Assembly: GCA_015062335.1 (NCBI GenBank)
Contig: SUUU01000008.1
Span: 1 to 40,432 of the forward strand
DNA from: Alphaproteobacteria bacterium
GTDB taxonomy: Bacteria; Pseudomonadota; Alphaproteobacteria; UBA3830
DNA length: 40,432 bases
Direction of reading: 5' to 3'
The notes beneath the pieces are model-generated. The model ran no database searches, was not told the origin of the DNA, and saw only the letters and a program-made list of their open reading frames with translations. Shown here piece after piece: positions 7,320-15,055 of this stretch (the stretch's first letter is position 1; each line of letters starts with the position of its first letter). Made by a program: the position numbers and the translations under genes.

Positions 7320-9788
7320 ATGGGACCCTGGTCTAAAACCGATTTAATAGGATTTTTATTTATTATACTCGGATTAATTTGCTTATTTTGCATCGGTTCA
7401 CTTATTTTATCGGTTTCTATCTTCTTAATTGCCTCTGTTACATTAATGTATAGCATATATGAAGCAAGATTTGATACTGCAAAATACAGAGATATTTTAT
7501 GCCATTATCAAGCGATATTATCCGCCTCTTCGGATGGATGGATTGCGTGGAACAAGCATCATGAATTCATTAATGCATCTAAAAAATTTAAAGAATTATT
7601 TGGTTTCAACGGATATCCAGAAATTTTTTTCTCCAACATAATATCTTCGATTAACGAAAAAGATTCAGAAGAATTTACTCATGCGTTTAATAGTTTGCAA
7701 AAAACAGGAAAACCATTGTCCATTAAGATTTCCACAATTGATAGCAAAAGTATCAAAATAACAGGAGCAAAAATAATTATCAGCGGACTTGAAACAATTG
7801 TTTTATGGGGACATGATATCACTGAAACATCTAATCTCGTAAATACAATAGAAACGGATCTCGCTAAAACAAAACTTAGGATTGATTCTCTTTACGACAT
7901 TTTAAATGCTATCCCTATTCAAATTTGGAAACGCAACAGCAATTTAGATATCGTTTTTTGCAACCAAGCCTATGCTAACGCCCTTGATACTAGCGCAGAT
8001 CAAGTAATTTTAGATAATATACCATTAATTCCTGGATCTATTTTCGGTCAAGGACACTCTTTGGCCGAAAATGTCAAAAAATGCGGAAAAGAACTGAGTG
8101 TAGCCCAGTCTGTTGTTATCAATGGTCATCGTAAAAAACTTTCTATACATGAATGCCCAATAGCAAATGATGAATATGTCGGATACGCCATAGACATCAC
8201 CGAAGAAGAAAGCTTGGCTCACGATCTTGATAAAATTGTTACCGCTAACTGCGATGTGTTGGAAAATATTTCAAGCGCCATAGCAATATTTGGAAATGAT
8301 ATGCGATTATCTTTTTTCAACACGGCATATCAACAATTAATGAAATTGGAATTAAGCTGGTTAAGATCTAAACCAAATTACGGCGAAATCCTAGACGAAC
8401 TTCGTGACAATAGACAATTGCCTGAATACGCCGATTTTCCAGCGTTCAAAAAAACGCAAGTAGCATTGTTTACATCCGTAACATGTCCAACGCAGGATTT
8501 ACTACATTTACCTAACGGAAAATCCCTCCGATTGGTGATTGCCCCTTATCCTCTCGGAGGACTTATATTTATATATGAAGATGTAACAGATTCTTTAACG
8601 TTACAACGAAAAAACAATACTCTATTGGCAGTACAAAAAGAGACATTGGATCATTTATACGAAGGCGTTATGGTGTACGGTAGCGACAATCGCATAAAGA
8701 TCATCAATAATGCTTTACTCAAAATTTGGCAAACTGAAGACACCCCTGCTCAAGAACTAAAAGGAATCCATTTATCCGAAATGCTCGATAAAATTAAAGA
8801 CAAATTAGATTACGGAAATGATTGGCAGGCATTTCGAGAAAACGCTATTAGCAATTTAACTGATCGCATCGCAAAAACTGGAAAGTTAATTAAGAAAGAT
8901 CATTCTGTGATTTTGTTCACATACGTACCATTACCAGACGGTGCTCACATGAACAGCTTCGTTGATATTACCGATACCTGCGCTGTAGAAAAAGCAGTAT
9001 TAGAAAAAAATCAAGCTCTAAAAACCGCGCAAAAACTACGTTTTGAATTTGTTTCCAGCGTATCTACAGAGCTAAAAGAGCCGTTAAATGTTTTGATCGG
9101 ATTTGCTGAGCTTCTAATCCATAAATACTATGGTGATCTCAATGATAAACAACTTGAATATTGTAGGTTTATTTTAAGCGCAGCGAACCAATTAAATGCA
9201 TTGATCACAAATTTACTTGAAATGGTATCTATCGATATTGAATCCGTGAAACTGCAGTTATCTTATTTTGATCTAAACGCCACAATAGAAGAAGTTATCC
9301 AAAGCTTAAATAAACGCATAAGTGAAAAAAACATAGAAATTGTTTGCAATTGCGATTCGGATGCATCCATCTCCAACTTTCATGGAGACAAAATCCGCAT
9401 AAAACAAGCGCTGTTCAATATATTGATAAATGCCATTCAATTTACGCCACCGAATGAAAAAATTGATTTGAGAATATTTACTGACTCTGATCAACAGCAA
9501 ATCAAAGTTATCATTACTGATGGAAGCTCAGCAAAACCGAAAACAAAAACCGTGTTTAAGAGATCCTCAGGAAAAACTATAAATTTCCTAAATATCGACT
9601 CAAACAGCATTAGTATGCCTTTAGTCAGGTCTTTGATTGAACTTCACGGAGGAAATTTGCAAATTACATCAGACAATGGTAATGGGACCAGTGTTATATG
9701 TTGTCTGCCGATTAATTCAATGCAAAACAATGAATTACTTGAACAAAAGGATATTGCAATCGACATTCCCGAAGTTATAAACTCTTAA
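7320..9788 (+). CDS. divL-like: four-PAS membrane sensor histidine pseudokinase, DivL-like
   Basis: The 822-residue protein has two N-terminal membrane helices (about 9-25 and 29-46), four PAS-type regions (about 60-168, 190-295, 310-425 and 440-555), a DHp helix pair (about 570-640) and an ATPase-like domain (about 650-798). The DHp box reads VSSVSTELKEPLNVLIGFAE, so Thr583 occupies the phospho-acceptor His position. The N box (NILINAIQFTP, from 700) is kept, but G1 is only DGSS (734-737) and G2 is SISMPLVRS where GLGL is expected. Caulobacter DivL has the same N-membrane, PAS, DHp and CA layout, carries Tyr at this site and controls CckA in the CtrA cell-cycle pathway. Orthology and role here are inferred. 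The start is ATG at 7320 with GCGGAA just upstream. The next gene follows after one base. Confidence 0.8.
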   Translation: MGPWSKTDLIGFLFIILGLICLFCIGSLILSVSIFLIASVTLMYSIYEARFDTAKYRDILCHYQAILSASSDGWIAWNKHHEFINASKKFKELFGFNGYPEIFFSNIISSINEKDSEEFTHAFNSLQKTGKPLSIKISTIDSKSIKITGAKIIISGLETIVLWGHDITETSNLVNTIETDLAKTKLRIDSLYDILNAIPIQIWKRNSNLDIVFCNQAYANALDTSADQVILDNIPLIPGSIFGQGHSLAENVKKCGKELSVAQSVVINGHRKKLSIHECPIANDEYVGYAIDITEEESLAHDLDKIVTANCDVLENISSAIAIFGNDMRLSFFNTAYQQLMKLELSWLRSKPNYGEILDELRDNRQLPEYADFPAFKKTQVALFTSVTCPTQDLLHLPNGKSLRLVIAPYPLGGLIFIYEDVTDSLTLQRKNNTLLAVQKETLDHLYEGVMVYGSDNRIKIINNALLKIWQTEDTPAQELKGIHLSEMLDKIKDKLDYGNDWQAFRENAISNLTDRIAKTGKLIKKDHSVILFTYVPLPDGAHMNSFVDITDTCAVEKAVLEKNQALKTAQKLRFEFVSSVSTELKEPLNVLIGFAELLIHKYYGDLNDKQLEYCRFILSAANQLNALITNLLEMVSIDIESVKLQLSYFDLNATIEEVIQSLNKRISEKNIEIVCNCDSDASISNFHGDKIRIKQALFNILINAIQFTPPNEKIDLRIFTDSDQQQIKVIITDGSSAKPKTKTVFKRSSGKTINFLNIDSNSISMPLVRSLIELHGGNLQITSDNGNGTSVICCLPINSMQNNELLEQKDIAIDIPEVINS

Positions 9789-9789
9789 C

Positions 9790-9993
9790 ATGAAAGATGA
9801 TATCGATACCAAGCGAGATTTGCTGAGATTTCTTAATGGCGGAGTGGAATTCACCGCTCCTATTGTTGTTTGCGTGTTACTGGGGCTATGGCTGGATAAA
9901 AAATTTAATTTATTCCCTATGTTTCTGGTGATATTGCTGATAATCGGATGTATTGCAGGATATTTCAATATGAAAAGGTATCTGAATCTTTAG
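9790..9993 (+). CDS. atpI: AtpI/AtpZ-like F0F1-ATPase accessory membrane protein
   Basis: The 67-residue product has a short charged N-terminus and two transmembrane helices (about 23-34 and 43-58) joined by the LGLWLDKKFNLFP hairpin. This is the hallmark of the small ATP synthase-associated proteins (Pfam ATPase_gene1 type) thought to help c-ring assembly or Mg2+ supply. In many alphaproteobacteria atpI leads an atpIBEF operon. Here it begins one base after the pseudokinase gene, and no atpB, atpE or atpF follows; an unrelated methyltransferase comes next. It may be translationally coupled to the pseudokinase. Confidence 0.75.
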   Translation: MKDDIDTKRDLLRFLNGGVEFTAPIVVCVLLGLWLDKKFNLFPMFLVILLIIGCIAGYFNMKRYLNL

Positions 9994-10053
9994 ACATTTG
10001 GACTTGTTTTGTGTAATAAAAATATCTAGACTGTGGCAAAAGAGGAGTTGATG

Positions 10054-11142
10054 ATGCGTGAATTTTTAAAATGTTCTTTGTTTGCTTTGGGAGTACTTAC
10101 TTGCGGAACAGCTCAAGCGGGCGTGGAGACGGAAAATACAAATGTTTGTCAAACAACAGAATCCGGAAATGAAATGGGTTGCGTGTCAGACAAAGTTGTC
10201 GAAGCTCCGAATTATGATAAAGTTGTCCCAATTCCGGGGTGGACCAGGCAATCGGGTGATTCAGCGACAACCGTAAATGAATGGAAAAGATGGTGGACGT
10301 ATCTGAGAATGAAGGCGCCCGTTGTTATGAATTGGATCAATGGTTTAAAGTTACGAATTTATCCAGGAAATGAGGTCTTTCGTTCATTATTCGTCAGAGG
10401 GATTTATGATCCGAATTTAGCAGTAATTGTTAATGCATTACTGCCGAAAAATGGAGTGTTGATTGATGTTGGATCAAATATGGGTTACTGCTCGCTATTA
10501 GCAAGCGAAGTTGTTGGAGAAGACGGTAAAATCATCGCGATAGAGCCTAGTGAACGAGATTTTATCAGATTGTTGGATAACATAAACTTGAATAATTTGA
10601 AGAATGTAAGTTCATATCGTTTAGTAATTTCTGATCGCGAGGGGGATGCGTCAATTCTCATAGCTTCAGAGGAACGTAGTGCTTTAAATACTCTTGGTAC
10701 TGAGTTTGCGTACAAAGGAGTCGAAAAATTGCGGTCAGAAACCGTCAAATCTACGACTCTAGATGCATTCATAGAAGAGGAGCGCATCGAAAAGATTGAT
10801 GTTCTTAAACTTGATATTGAAGGTAGCGAATATCAAGCATTAAAAGGAGCGAAAAACTCTATAGAAAAATTTCGTCCGACCATTATTCTCGGTTTAAACG
10901 GAGTTGCGCTGAAAGCAAATCATTCGTCCGTTGACGATGTAGATGCGCTGCTAAGGGAACTTCGTTATAAGGCTTATGATGTGACGTTTGATGAAAAATT
11001 TCAGTTGACGCCGCTATCAGATATCAGAAAAGCTAGTGGGAAAATTATCGTATGTTTGCATGAGAGTTTTATGCCTCCTGTCTTGCCTCAGCCTAAAAAT
11101 CAAACTTGGGGAGAACTTATTAAAAACTTTTTTGTGAGGTAA
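10054..11142 (+). CDS. FkbM-family SAM-dependent methyltransferase with a signal peptide
   Basis: The 362-residue protein opens with a textbook signal peptide: MREFLK, a hydrophobic core, then GTAQA with likely cleavage near residue 22. A polar, low-complexity linker follows to about residue 75. The FkbM methyltransferase domain covers about 130-290, with SAM motif I VLIDVGSNMGYCS (135-147), the acidic ribose-binding AIEPSE (162-167) and KLDIEGSE (252-259). FkbM enzymes O-methylate sugars or polyketide-like molecules in the cytoplasm, so an exported form is unexpected because SAM is not normally available outside the inner membrane. I chose the ATG at 10054, 6 bases after GAGGAG (10042-10047); an ATG at 10051 is the alternative. 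It is followed closely by acyltransferase and waaA genes, which suggests an envelope or glycan-related operon, but a secreted effector is also possible. Confidence 0.85.
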   Translation: MREFLKCSLFALGVLTCGTAQAGVETENTNVCQTTESGNEMGCVSDKVVEAPNYDKVVPIPGWTRQSGDSATTVNEWKRWWTYLRMKAPVVMNWINGLKLRIYPGNEVFRSLFVRGIYDPNLAVIVNALLPKNGVLIDVGSNMGYCSLLASEVVGEDGKIIAIEPSERDFIRLLDNINLNNLKNVSSYRLVISDREGDASILIASEERSALNTLGTEFAYKGVEKLRSETVKSTTLDAFIEEERIEKIDVLKLDIEGSEYQALKGAKNSIEKFRPTIILGLNGVALKANHSSVDDVDALLRELRYKAYDVTFDEKFQLTPLSDIRKASGKIIVCLHESFMPPVLPQPKNQTWGELIKNFFVR

Positions 11143-11145
11143 TCG

Positions 11146-11841
11146 TTGAAAAAGTTTTTGGATAAAGGGCTTGCCATCATAAAAGATCGATTGAAAGATG
11201 ATGATAAATTTGAGGCAGTTGTCGCTTCTTTGTTAGCATTTGGTATGAAATTTGCGTATCGAACGACCCGATGGAAGGTAGTTGGTATTGAAACGCCTGA
11301 TGTTTATCACAGGAGCAACACTCCGTTTTTAGTCAGTTTATGGCATGATCGACTCATGACAGCGCCATGTGTTTGGAAATGGAAAAGCCCTTTGCATGTT
11401 TTAGCATCCGGACATCGAGACGGAAGATTAATTGCGAAGGTTGTTGAGCATTTTAACATGCCTGCAGTTTTTGGCTCCACAGGAAAAGGAGTTGCCGCAG
11501 CAAAAGAATTGATAAAGCTCGTAAAAAAAGGAAGATACATTGCGATTATACCCGATGGGCCAAGAGGACCTCGCCACAAGCTTGCTCCGGGAGTTATAAC
11601 TATTTCCAAATTAACCAAGACGGACATATTGCCATTTAGCTGTTGTGTCAAGAGGTTTTACAGATTTGACTCGTGGGACAGATTCGTTCTAGCTTGGCCA
11701 TTTAATAAAGGGGTTATGGTGTGGGGAGATCCAATTCGCTGGACGGATTTACAAAACAAATCAGAAGAAGAAGCGAGATTGTATGTTGAGTCCAAAATAA
11801 ACGAGTGTTCAGAAACAGCTTATAGGTTATTAATTGATTAA
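11146..11841 (+). CDS. DUF374/lysophospholipid acyltransferase family protein
   Basis: The 231-residue protein contains SLWHDRLM (about residues 64-71), ASGHRDGRL, FGSTGKGVAAAKELI and IPDGPRGPRHKLAPGV, the ordered motifs of DUF374 acyltransferases, which are related to LpxL/PlsC enzymes. Members are thought to acylate lipid A or phospholipid precursors at the inner face of the membrane. Its position next to waaA supports a lipid A/Kdo role (inference). The start is TTG at 11146 with GAGGT (11136-11140) 5 bases upstream, overlapping the end of the FkbM gene. The stop overlaps the waaA start by 8 bases, so the three genes form one transcription unit. Confidence 0.85.
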   Translation: MKKFLDKGLAIIKDRLKDDDKFEAVVASLLAFGMKFAYRTTRWKVVGIETPDVYHRSNTPFLVSLWHDRLMTAPCVWKWKSPLHVLASGHRDGRLIAKVVEHFNMPAVFGSTGKGVAAAKELIKLVKKGRYIAIIPDGPRGPRHKLAPGVITISKLTKTDILPFSCCVKRFYRFDSWDRFVLAWPFNKGVMVWGDPIRWTDLQNKSEEEARLYVESKINECSETAYRLLID

Positions 11842-13078
11842 GTTATATAGATTTTTATGCACAACTCTATCTCCACTCGTTAAGTTGTACTTTTATGCGC
11901 GATGTTTGTATGGAAAGGATCGAAAAAGTGATGTAAGGAATCACTTTGGGATAGCAACAAAGAAAAGACCGGATGGCAAATTGATTTGGATACATGCTGC
12001 CAGCATTGGAGAGTCTACCTCCGCTTTGACTTATATAAATCACTTATTAGCAGTTGATTCAGACTTACATGTCTTGCTGACTACTATTACCGTAACTTCA
12101 TCTGATATTCTGTTAAACAAGCTGAAAAACAATCCTCGATGTTTTCATCAATTTGTCGTCGCAGACAATCCTTCATGGGTTCGTCGTTTTTTAAACTATT
12201 GGAAACCACAAAAAGCTTTCTTTATAGAATCAGAAATTTGGCCAAATACTCTGGAAATGCTGTATAAAAATAAAATCCCTGTGTATCTACTCAACGCAAG
12301 GTTATCTCCGAAGTCGTATAAAAGATGGGGAATGTTTCGCAAAACTTTTTCGTTTATCTTGTCAAGATTTACTAAAATACTGGCGCAGTCGGAGATTGAT
12401 AGAATCCGATTTGCAGATTTTTCTCCGCATAATACATTTAAAGTCGATAACCTAAAATATGCAAATCCAAGACCAAGTATTAACGTGGATTTGTTGTCAT
12501 CGTTACAAAAAATCGGTAACGGAAGAAAAATTTTTGTTGCAGCAAGCACTCACAAAGGCGAAGAAGAGATCATCGTTCAAGCCCATAAATTGTTGAAAGA
12601 AAACTTTGATATTTTAACCGTAATAATTCCTCGGCATCTAACAAGAATCGACGAAATTCAGACGTTGCTAAAACGTAATTGTATCAAATATTCTTTGAGA
12701 TCAGAGCTAAACTCCGAAACTTTTCCGGAAATTATTTGCGTAAATTCTTTCGGAGAAGTTGGGACATTCTTTGAGTTGGCAGATGTTACTTTTGTCGGAG
12801 GATCGTTGGTCCAGATAGGAGGACACAATATATATGAGCCCGTAATGTTCGGAAAGCCTGTGATGTTCGGGCCATATATGGATAATGCGCTAGAGGTAAG
12901 GCAATTGCTTCTAGAAAAAAATGTAGCGTTCGAAGTAAAATCGGTCGATGATATCGTGAGAACGTGTTCTGATTTCTTTTCAAATCCTCATTTTCTTCAA
13001 CAAATCAGAGTTGACGCCTTACAGGCCACAAAAAATAAATCATTACAACAAATTGATCAATTAATAGAAATATCGTAA
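11834..13078 (+). CDS. waaA: 3-deoxy-D-manno-octulosonic acid (Kdo) transferase
   Basis: WaaA (KdtA) moves Kdo from CMP-Kdo to the lipid A precursor at the inner membrane. This copy has 414 residues, the usual length. It begins with a short hydrophobic anchor, and the N-terminal GT-B domain contains WIHAASIGES with the catalytic-type Glu60. The C-terminal domain has VAASTHKGEEE, IIPRH, FVGGSLVQIGGHNIYEP and the KPVMFGP acceptor/nucleotide region. The start is TTG at 11834, inside the end of the acyltransferase gene, which suggests coupled translation. Its presence indicates that the organism still makes a Kdo-containing LPS. Confidence 0.95.
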   Translation: MIKLYRFLCTTLSPLVKLYFYARCLYGKDRKSDVRNHFGIATKKRPDGKLIWIHAASIGESTSALTYINHLLAVDSDLHVLLTTITVTSSDILLNKLKNNPRCFHQFVVADNPSWVRRFLNYWKPQKAFFIESEIWPNTLEMLYKNKIPVYLLNARLSPKSYKRWGMFRKTFSFILSRFTKILAQSEIDRIRFADFSPHNTFKVDNLKYANPRPSINVDLLSSLQKIGNGRKIFVAASTHKGEEEIIVQAHKLLKENFDILTVIIPRHLTRIDEIQTLLKRNCIKYSLRSELNSETFPEIICVNSFGEVGTFFELADVTFVGGSLVQIGGHNIYEPVMFGKPVMFGPYMDNALEVRQLLLEKNVAFEVKSVDDIVRTCSDFFSNPHFLQQIRVDALQATKNKSLQQIDQLIEIS

Positions 13079-13120
13079 TCCTTAACAAAAGGTTAATTCA
13101 CAAAAATGCGTTTCTTATAA

Positions 13121-13149
13121 TTGACATTTTGGTTAAATGTTATTATATA
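13121..13149 (+). promoter_or_regulatory. sigma70-type promoter of the thioesterase gene
   Basis: A consensus -35 TTGACA (13121-13126) stands 17 bases before TATATA (13144-13149), so transcription should begin near 13156. This rules out the upstream in-frame ATG at 13137 for most transcripts and supports the start at 13179. Confidence 0.6.
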
Positions 13150-13178
13150 GTGTACAGATGAGCTTAAGAGAGAAGACC

Positions 13179-13574
13179 ATGCTAAGTAAAGAACGGGTAT
13201 TAGTTTCGAGAACGATTGCCGTCCCTGCAGACACTAATCCTTGGGGTGATATTTTTGGCGGGTGGATTCTGTCGTTGATGGATATTGCTGCAGGCAGTAT
13301 TGCTGCTCGTTTGGCAAAAGGAAGTATCGCAACAAAGGCTATAAACAATATCAGCTTTGATACTCCGATATTTGTCGGAGATGAGGTATCTGTATATTCA
13401 GAGCTCGAAAAAATCGGAAATACATCCATGACTTTAAATGTATATGTAACCATTCGCAGAAAAGGATGTAGTGAGGAACAACACGCGGTTAAAGGTACGT
13501 TCGTAATGGTAGCATTGGATGAAAATAGACGTCCGCGTCCAGTAAAAGCCTTTTGGAACGATGCAGATAAGTAA
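13179..13574 (+). CDS. YciA-type acyl-CoA thioesterase (hotdog fold)
   Basis: The 131-residue protein hydrolyses acyl-CoA esters in the cytoplasm. The signature region reads ADTNPWGDIFGGWILSLMD, matching the YciA/acyl-CoA hydrolase motif N-x-x-GDIFGGW with its catalytic Asp. The second half has the typical F-V-G-DEVSVYSELEKIGNTS strand pair and ends near FVMVALDENRRPRPV. I chose the ATG at 13179 because AAGAGAG lies a few bases upstream and because a strong promoter at 13121-13149 would exclude the in-frame ATG at 13137; ATG at 13158 is possible. It may feed free fatty acids or CoA recycling; the exact substrate is unknown. grpE follows after about 60 bases. Confidence 0.88.
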   Translation: MLSKERVLVSRTIAVPADTNPWGDIFGGWILSLMDIAAGSIAARLAKGSIATKAINNISFDTPIFVGDEVSVYSELEKIGNTSMTLNVYVTIRRKGCSEEQHAVKGTFVMVALDENRRPRPVKAFWNDADK

Positions 13575-13632
13575 TTGAAATATTCCATAATGTAATTTAC
13601 AATCAAGCGATTGTTAGTCGAGGGGGTATGTT

Positions 13633-14220
13633 ATGTCTGAACAAGAAAACTGTGAATTTCAAAACGATAATTCAAATAAAAATGGAGAAACCAAGGTTGA
13701 TACAAACAATACTCAACAGGATGATCTTGAAAAACAAGAATGTGACGAAGACACTCTTAACTTGATGGAGCAGATTGCAACTTTAAAGGATTCTTTGTTA
13801 AGAAAAACTGCAGAAGAAGAAAATCTGAGAAAAAGGCTGGAAAAAGAAAAACTTGATGCAGTTAAGTACGCGAATAAGAATTTTGCAAAAGATTTACTAG
13901 CTGTCTTGGATAATTTTGAAAGAATCAACGCTAACATTGAAAGATTAAACGTATCCATTGAAAATGATCCTAATCTGAAAGCGTATTTGGATGGCATAAG
14001 CCTATGCGAAAAAGAATTGATTACTGTATTTAAAAAGTATGGCATATCAAAAATTGAGGTGACGAAAGGTGACTCGTTTAATCATGAATATCATCAAGCA
14101 ATGTGCGAAGTCGAGAGTAACGAGCATCCTGCAGGATCTGTTATGGAAGTAATGCAAACAGGATATAGTTATAATGACAGATTACTGAGACCGGCAATGG
14201 TGAGCGTTTCCAAAAAATGA
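13633..14220 (+). CDS. grpE: GrpE nucleotide exchange factor
   Basis: GrpE releases ADP from DnaK in the cytoplasmic chaperone cycle. The 195-residue protein has a polar acidic head (1-45), a long coiled coil (about 50-110; AEEENLRKRLEKEKLDAVKY) and the C-terminal beta domain with GDSFNHEYHQAM and the closing GYSYNDRLLRPAMVSVSK. A strong GAGGGGG site stands before the ATG. The stop overlaps the start of the HAD gene in an ATGA arrangement. dnaK and hrcA are not in the window. Confidence 0.97.
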   Translation: MSEQENCEFQNDNSNKNGETKVDTNNTQQDDLEKQECDEDTLNLMEQIATLKDSLLRKTAEEENLRKRLEKEKLDAVKYANKNFAKDLLAVLDNFERINANIERLNVSIENDPNLKAYLDGISLCEKELITVFKKYGISKIEVTKGDSFNHEYHQAMCEVESNEHPAGSVMEVMQTGYSYNDRLLRPAMVSVSKK

Positions 14221-14756
14221 CATCGTCTTTGCCTTTGTGTGTAGATTTAGATGGTACGCTTATTTTTGATGATGTATCTCGGTTAGCCTTTCGGTGCTTG
14301 CTAAAGAAAGGGAATGTTTGCAAATTACTTCGAATTGCACTAAGCTCTTTAGGAAATGTGGCAAGGATTAAGCACGAAATAGCCGCCATTGCGGATTTGG
14401 ATCCGGCAACACTTCGTTACAATGAAAAATTTTTGAGTTATGTTATAAGTGAAAAGCAACGTGGAAAAAAGTTGATTCTATCCACAGGAGCGAATCACAA
14501 ATATGCGCGATGTATTGCCGATTATCTTGGAATATTCGATAAGGTATTTGCAAGTTCCGAATCTATAAACCTTATTGCTGAAAAAAAGGCCAAACGATTA
14601 GTTGATGAATTCGGTAGGCATGGCTTTATATATGCAGGAAATTCAATGACAGATATTCCCGTTTGGAAGCAAGCAGCTGGTTGCCTGGTTGTATCACCTC
14701 TTTCCGGAGTGTTAGATACATTAAAAAAAGAGAAGTTGAAATTTAAATTAATGTAG
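14217..14756 (+). CDS. HAD-superfamily phosphatase, like the HAD half of HAD-UbiA fusions
   Basis: The 179-residue protein has HAD motif I in CVDLDGTLIFDD (residues 8-19), motif II in LILSTGAN, a motif III Lys in EKKAKRLVDEF and motif IV in YAGNSMTDIPVWKQA. The spacing and the LADYLGIFDKVFASSESINL-like stretch closely resemble the N-terminal phosphatase domain of alphaproteobacterial proteins in which HAD is fused to a UbiA prenyltransferase (family recollection). Here the frame ends right after the HAD domain and no UbiA partner follows. The ATG overlaps the grpE stop, and the TAG touches the next gene, so the three genes are probably cotranscribed. Substrate unknown. Confidence 0.8.
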   Translation: MTSSLPLCVDLDGTLIFDDVSRLAFRCLLKKGNVCKLLRIALSSLGNVARIKHEIAAIADLDPATLRYNEKFLSYVISEKQRGKKLILSTGANHKYARCIADYLGIFDKVFASSESINLIAEKKAKRLVDEFGRHGFIYAGNSMTDIPVWKQAAGCLVVSPLSGVLDTLKKEKLKFKLM

Positions 14757-14758
14757 TG

Positions 14759-15046
14759 ATGATGCAATCATTAGGAAATATCGCAGAACATATAATATCC
14801 AACTCCCAAAGAAATCACTCTTTAGCCGATGTTTTTCTGAAATGGGAAGAAATTGTGGGAAAACAGTTGGCATTAATCTCCGAGCCTTATAAAATTGTTG
14901 AAGTGAGTGCAGGTAAAATCTTAATTCTCAAGATAAAACAAGGTTGCGCGATAGAGTTGCAACATGAATCGCTAACGATAATTTCATTGATAAACAAGTA
15001 TTTTAAAGAAACACCGTTTACAGCTATAAGAGTTATTCAAAATTAG
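14759..15046 (+). CDS. DciA-like (DUF721) replicative helicase loader/operator
   Basis: The 95-residue protein matches the DUF721/DciA pattern: a basic N-terminal helix, LADVFLKWEEIVGKQLA (the W-x-x-IVG hallmark, about residues 23-39), EPYKI, a beta hairpin ILILKIKQGCAIELQ and a final ISLINKYF helix. DciA helps load DnaB at replication origins in bacteria lacking DnaC (family knowledge). The start is ATG at 14759 or 14762, or GTG at 14756, which overlaps the previous stop. The gene converges on tadC with only 9 bases between stops and no visible terminator. Confidence 0.8.
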   Translation: MMQSLGNIAEHIISNSQRNHSLADVFLKWEEIVGKQLALISEPYKIVEVSAGKILILKIKQGCAIELQHESLTIISLINKYFKETPFTAIRVIQN

Positions 15047-15055
15047 CCTAAACAG

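Noticed and set aside
13133-13606. 157-residue minus-strand frame opposite the thioesterase
   Set aside because: Shadow of a clear YciA-type gene; no family features or ribosome site.
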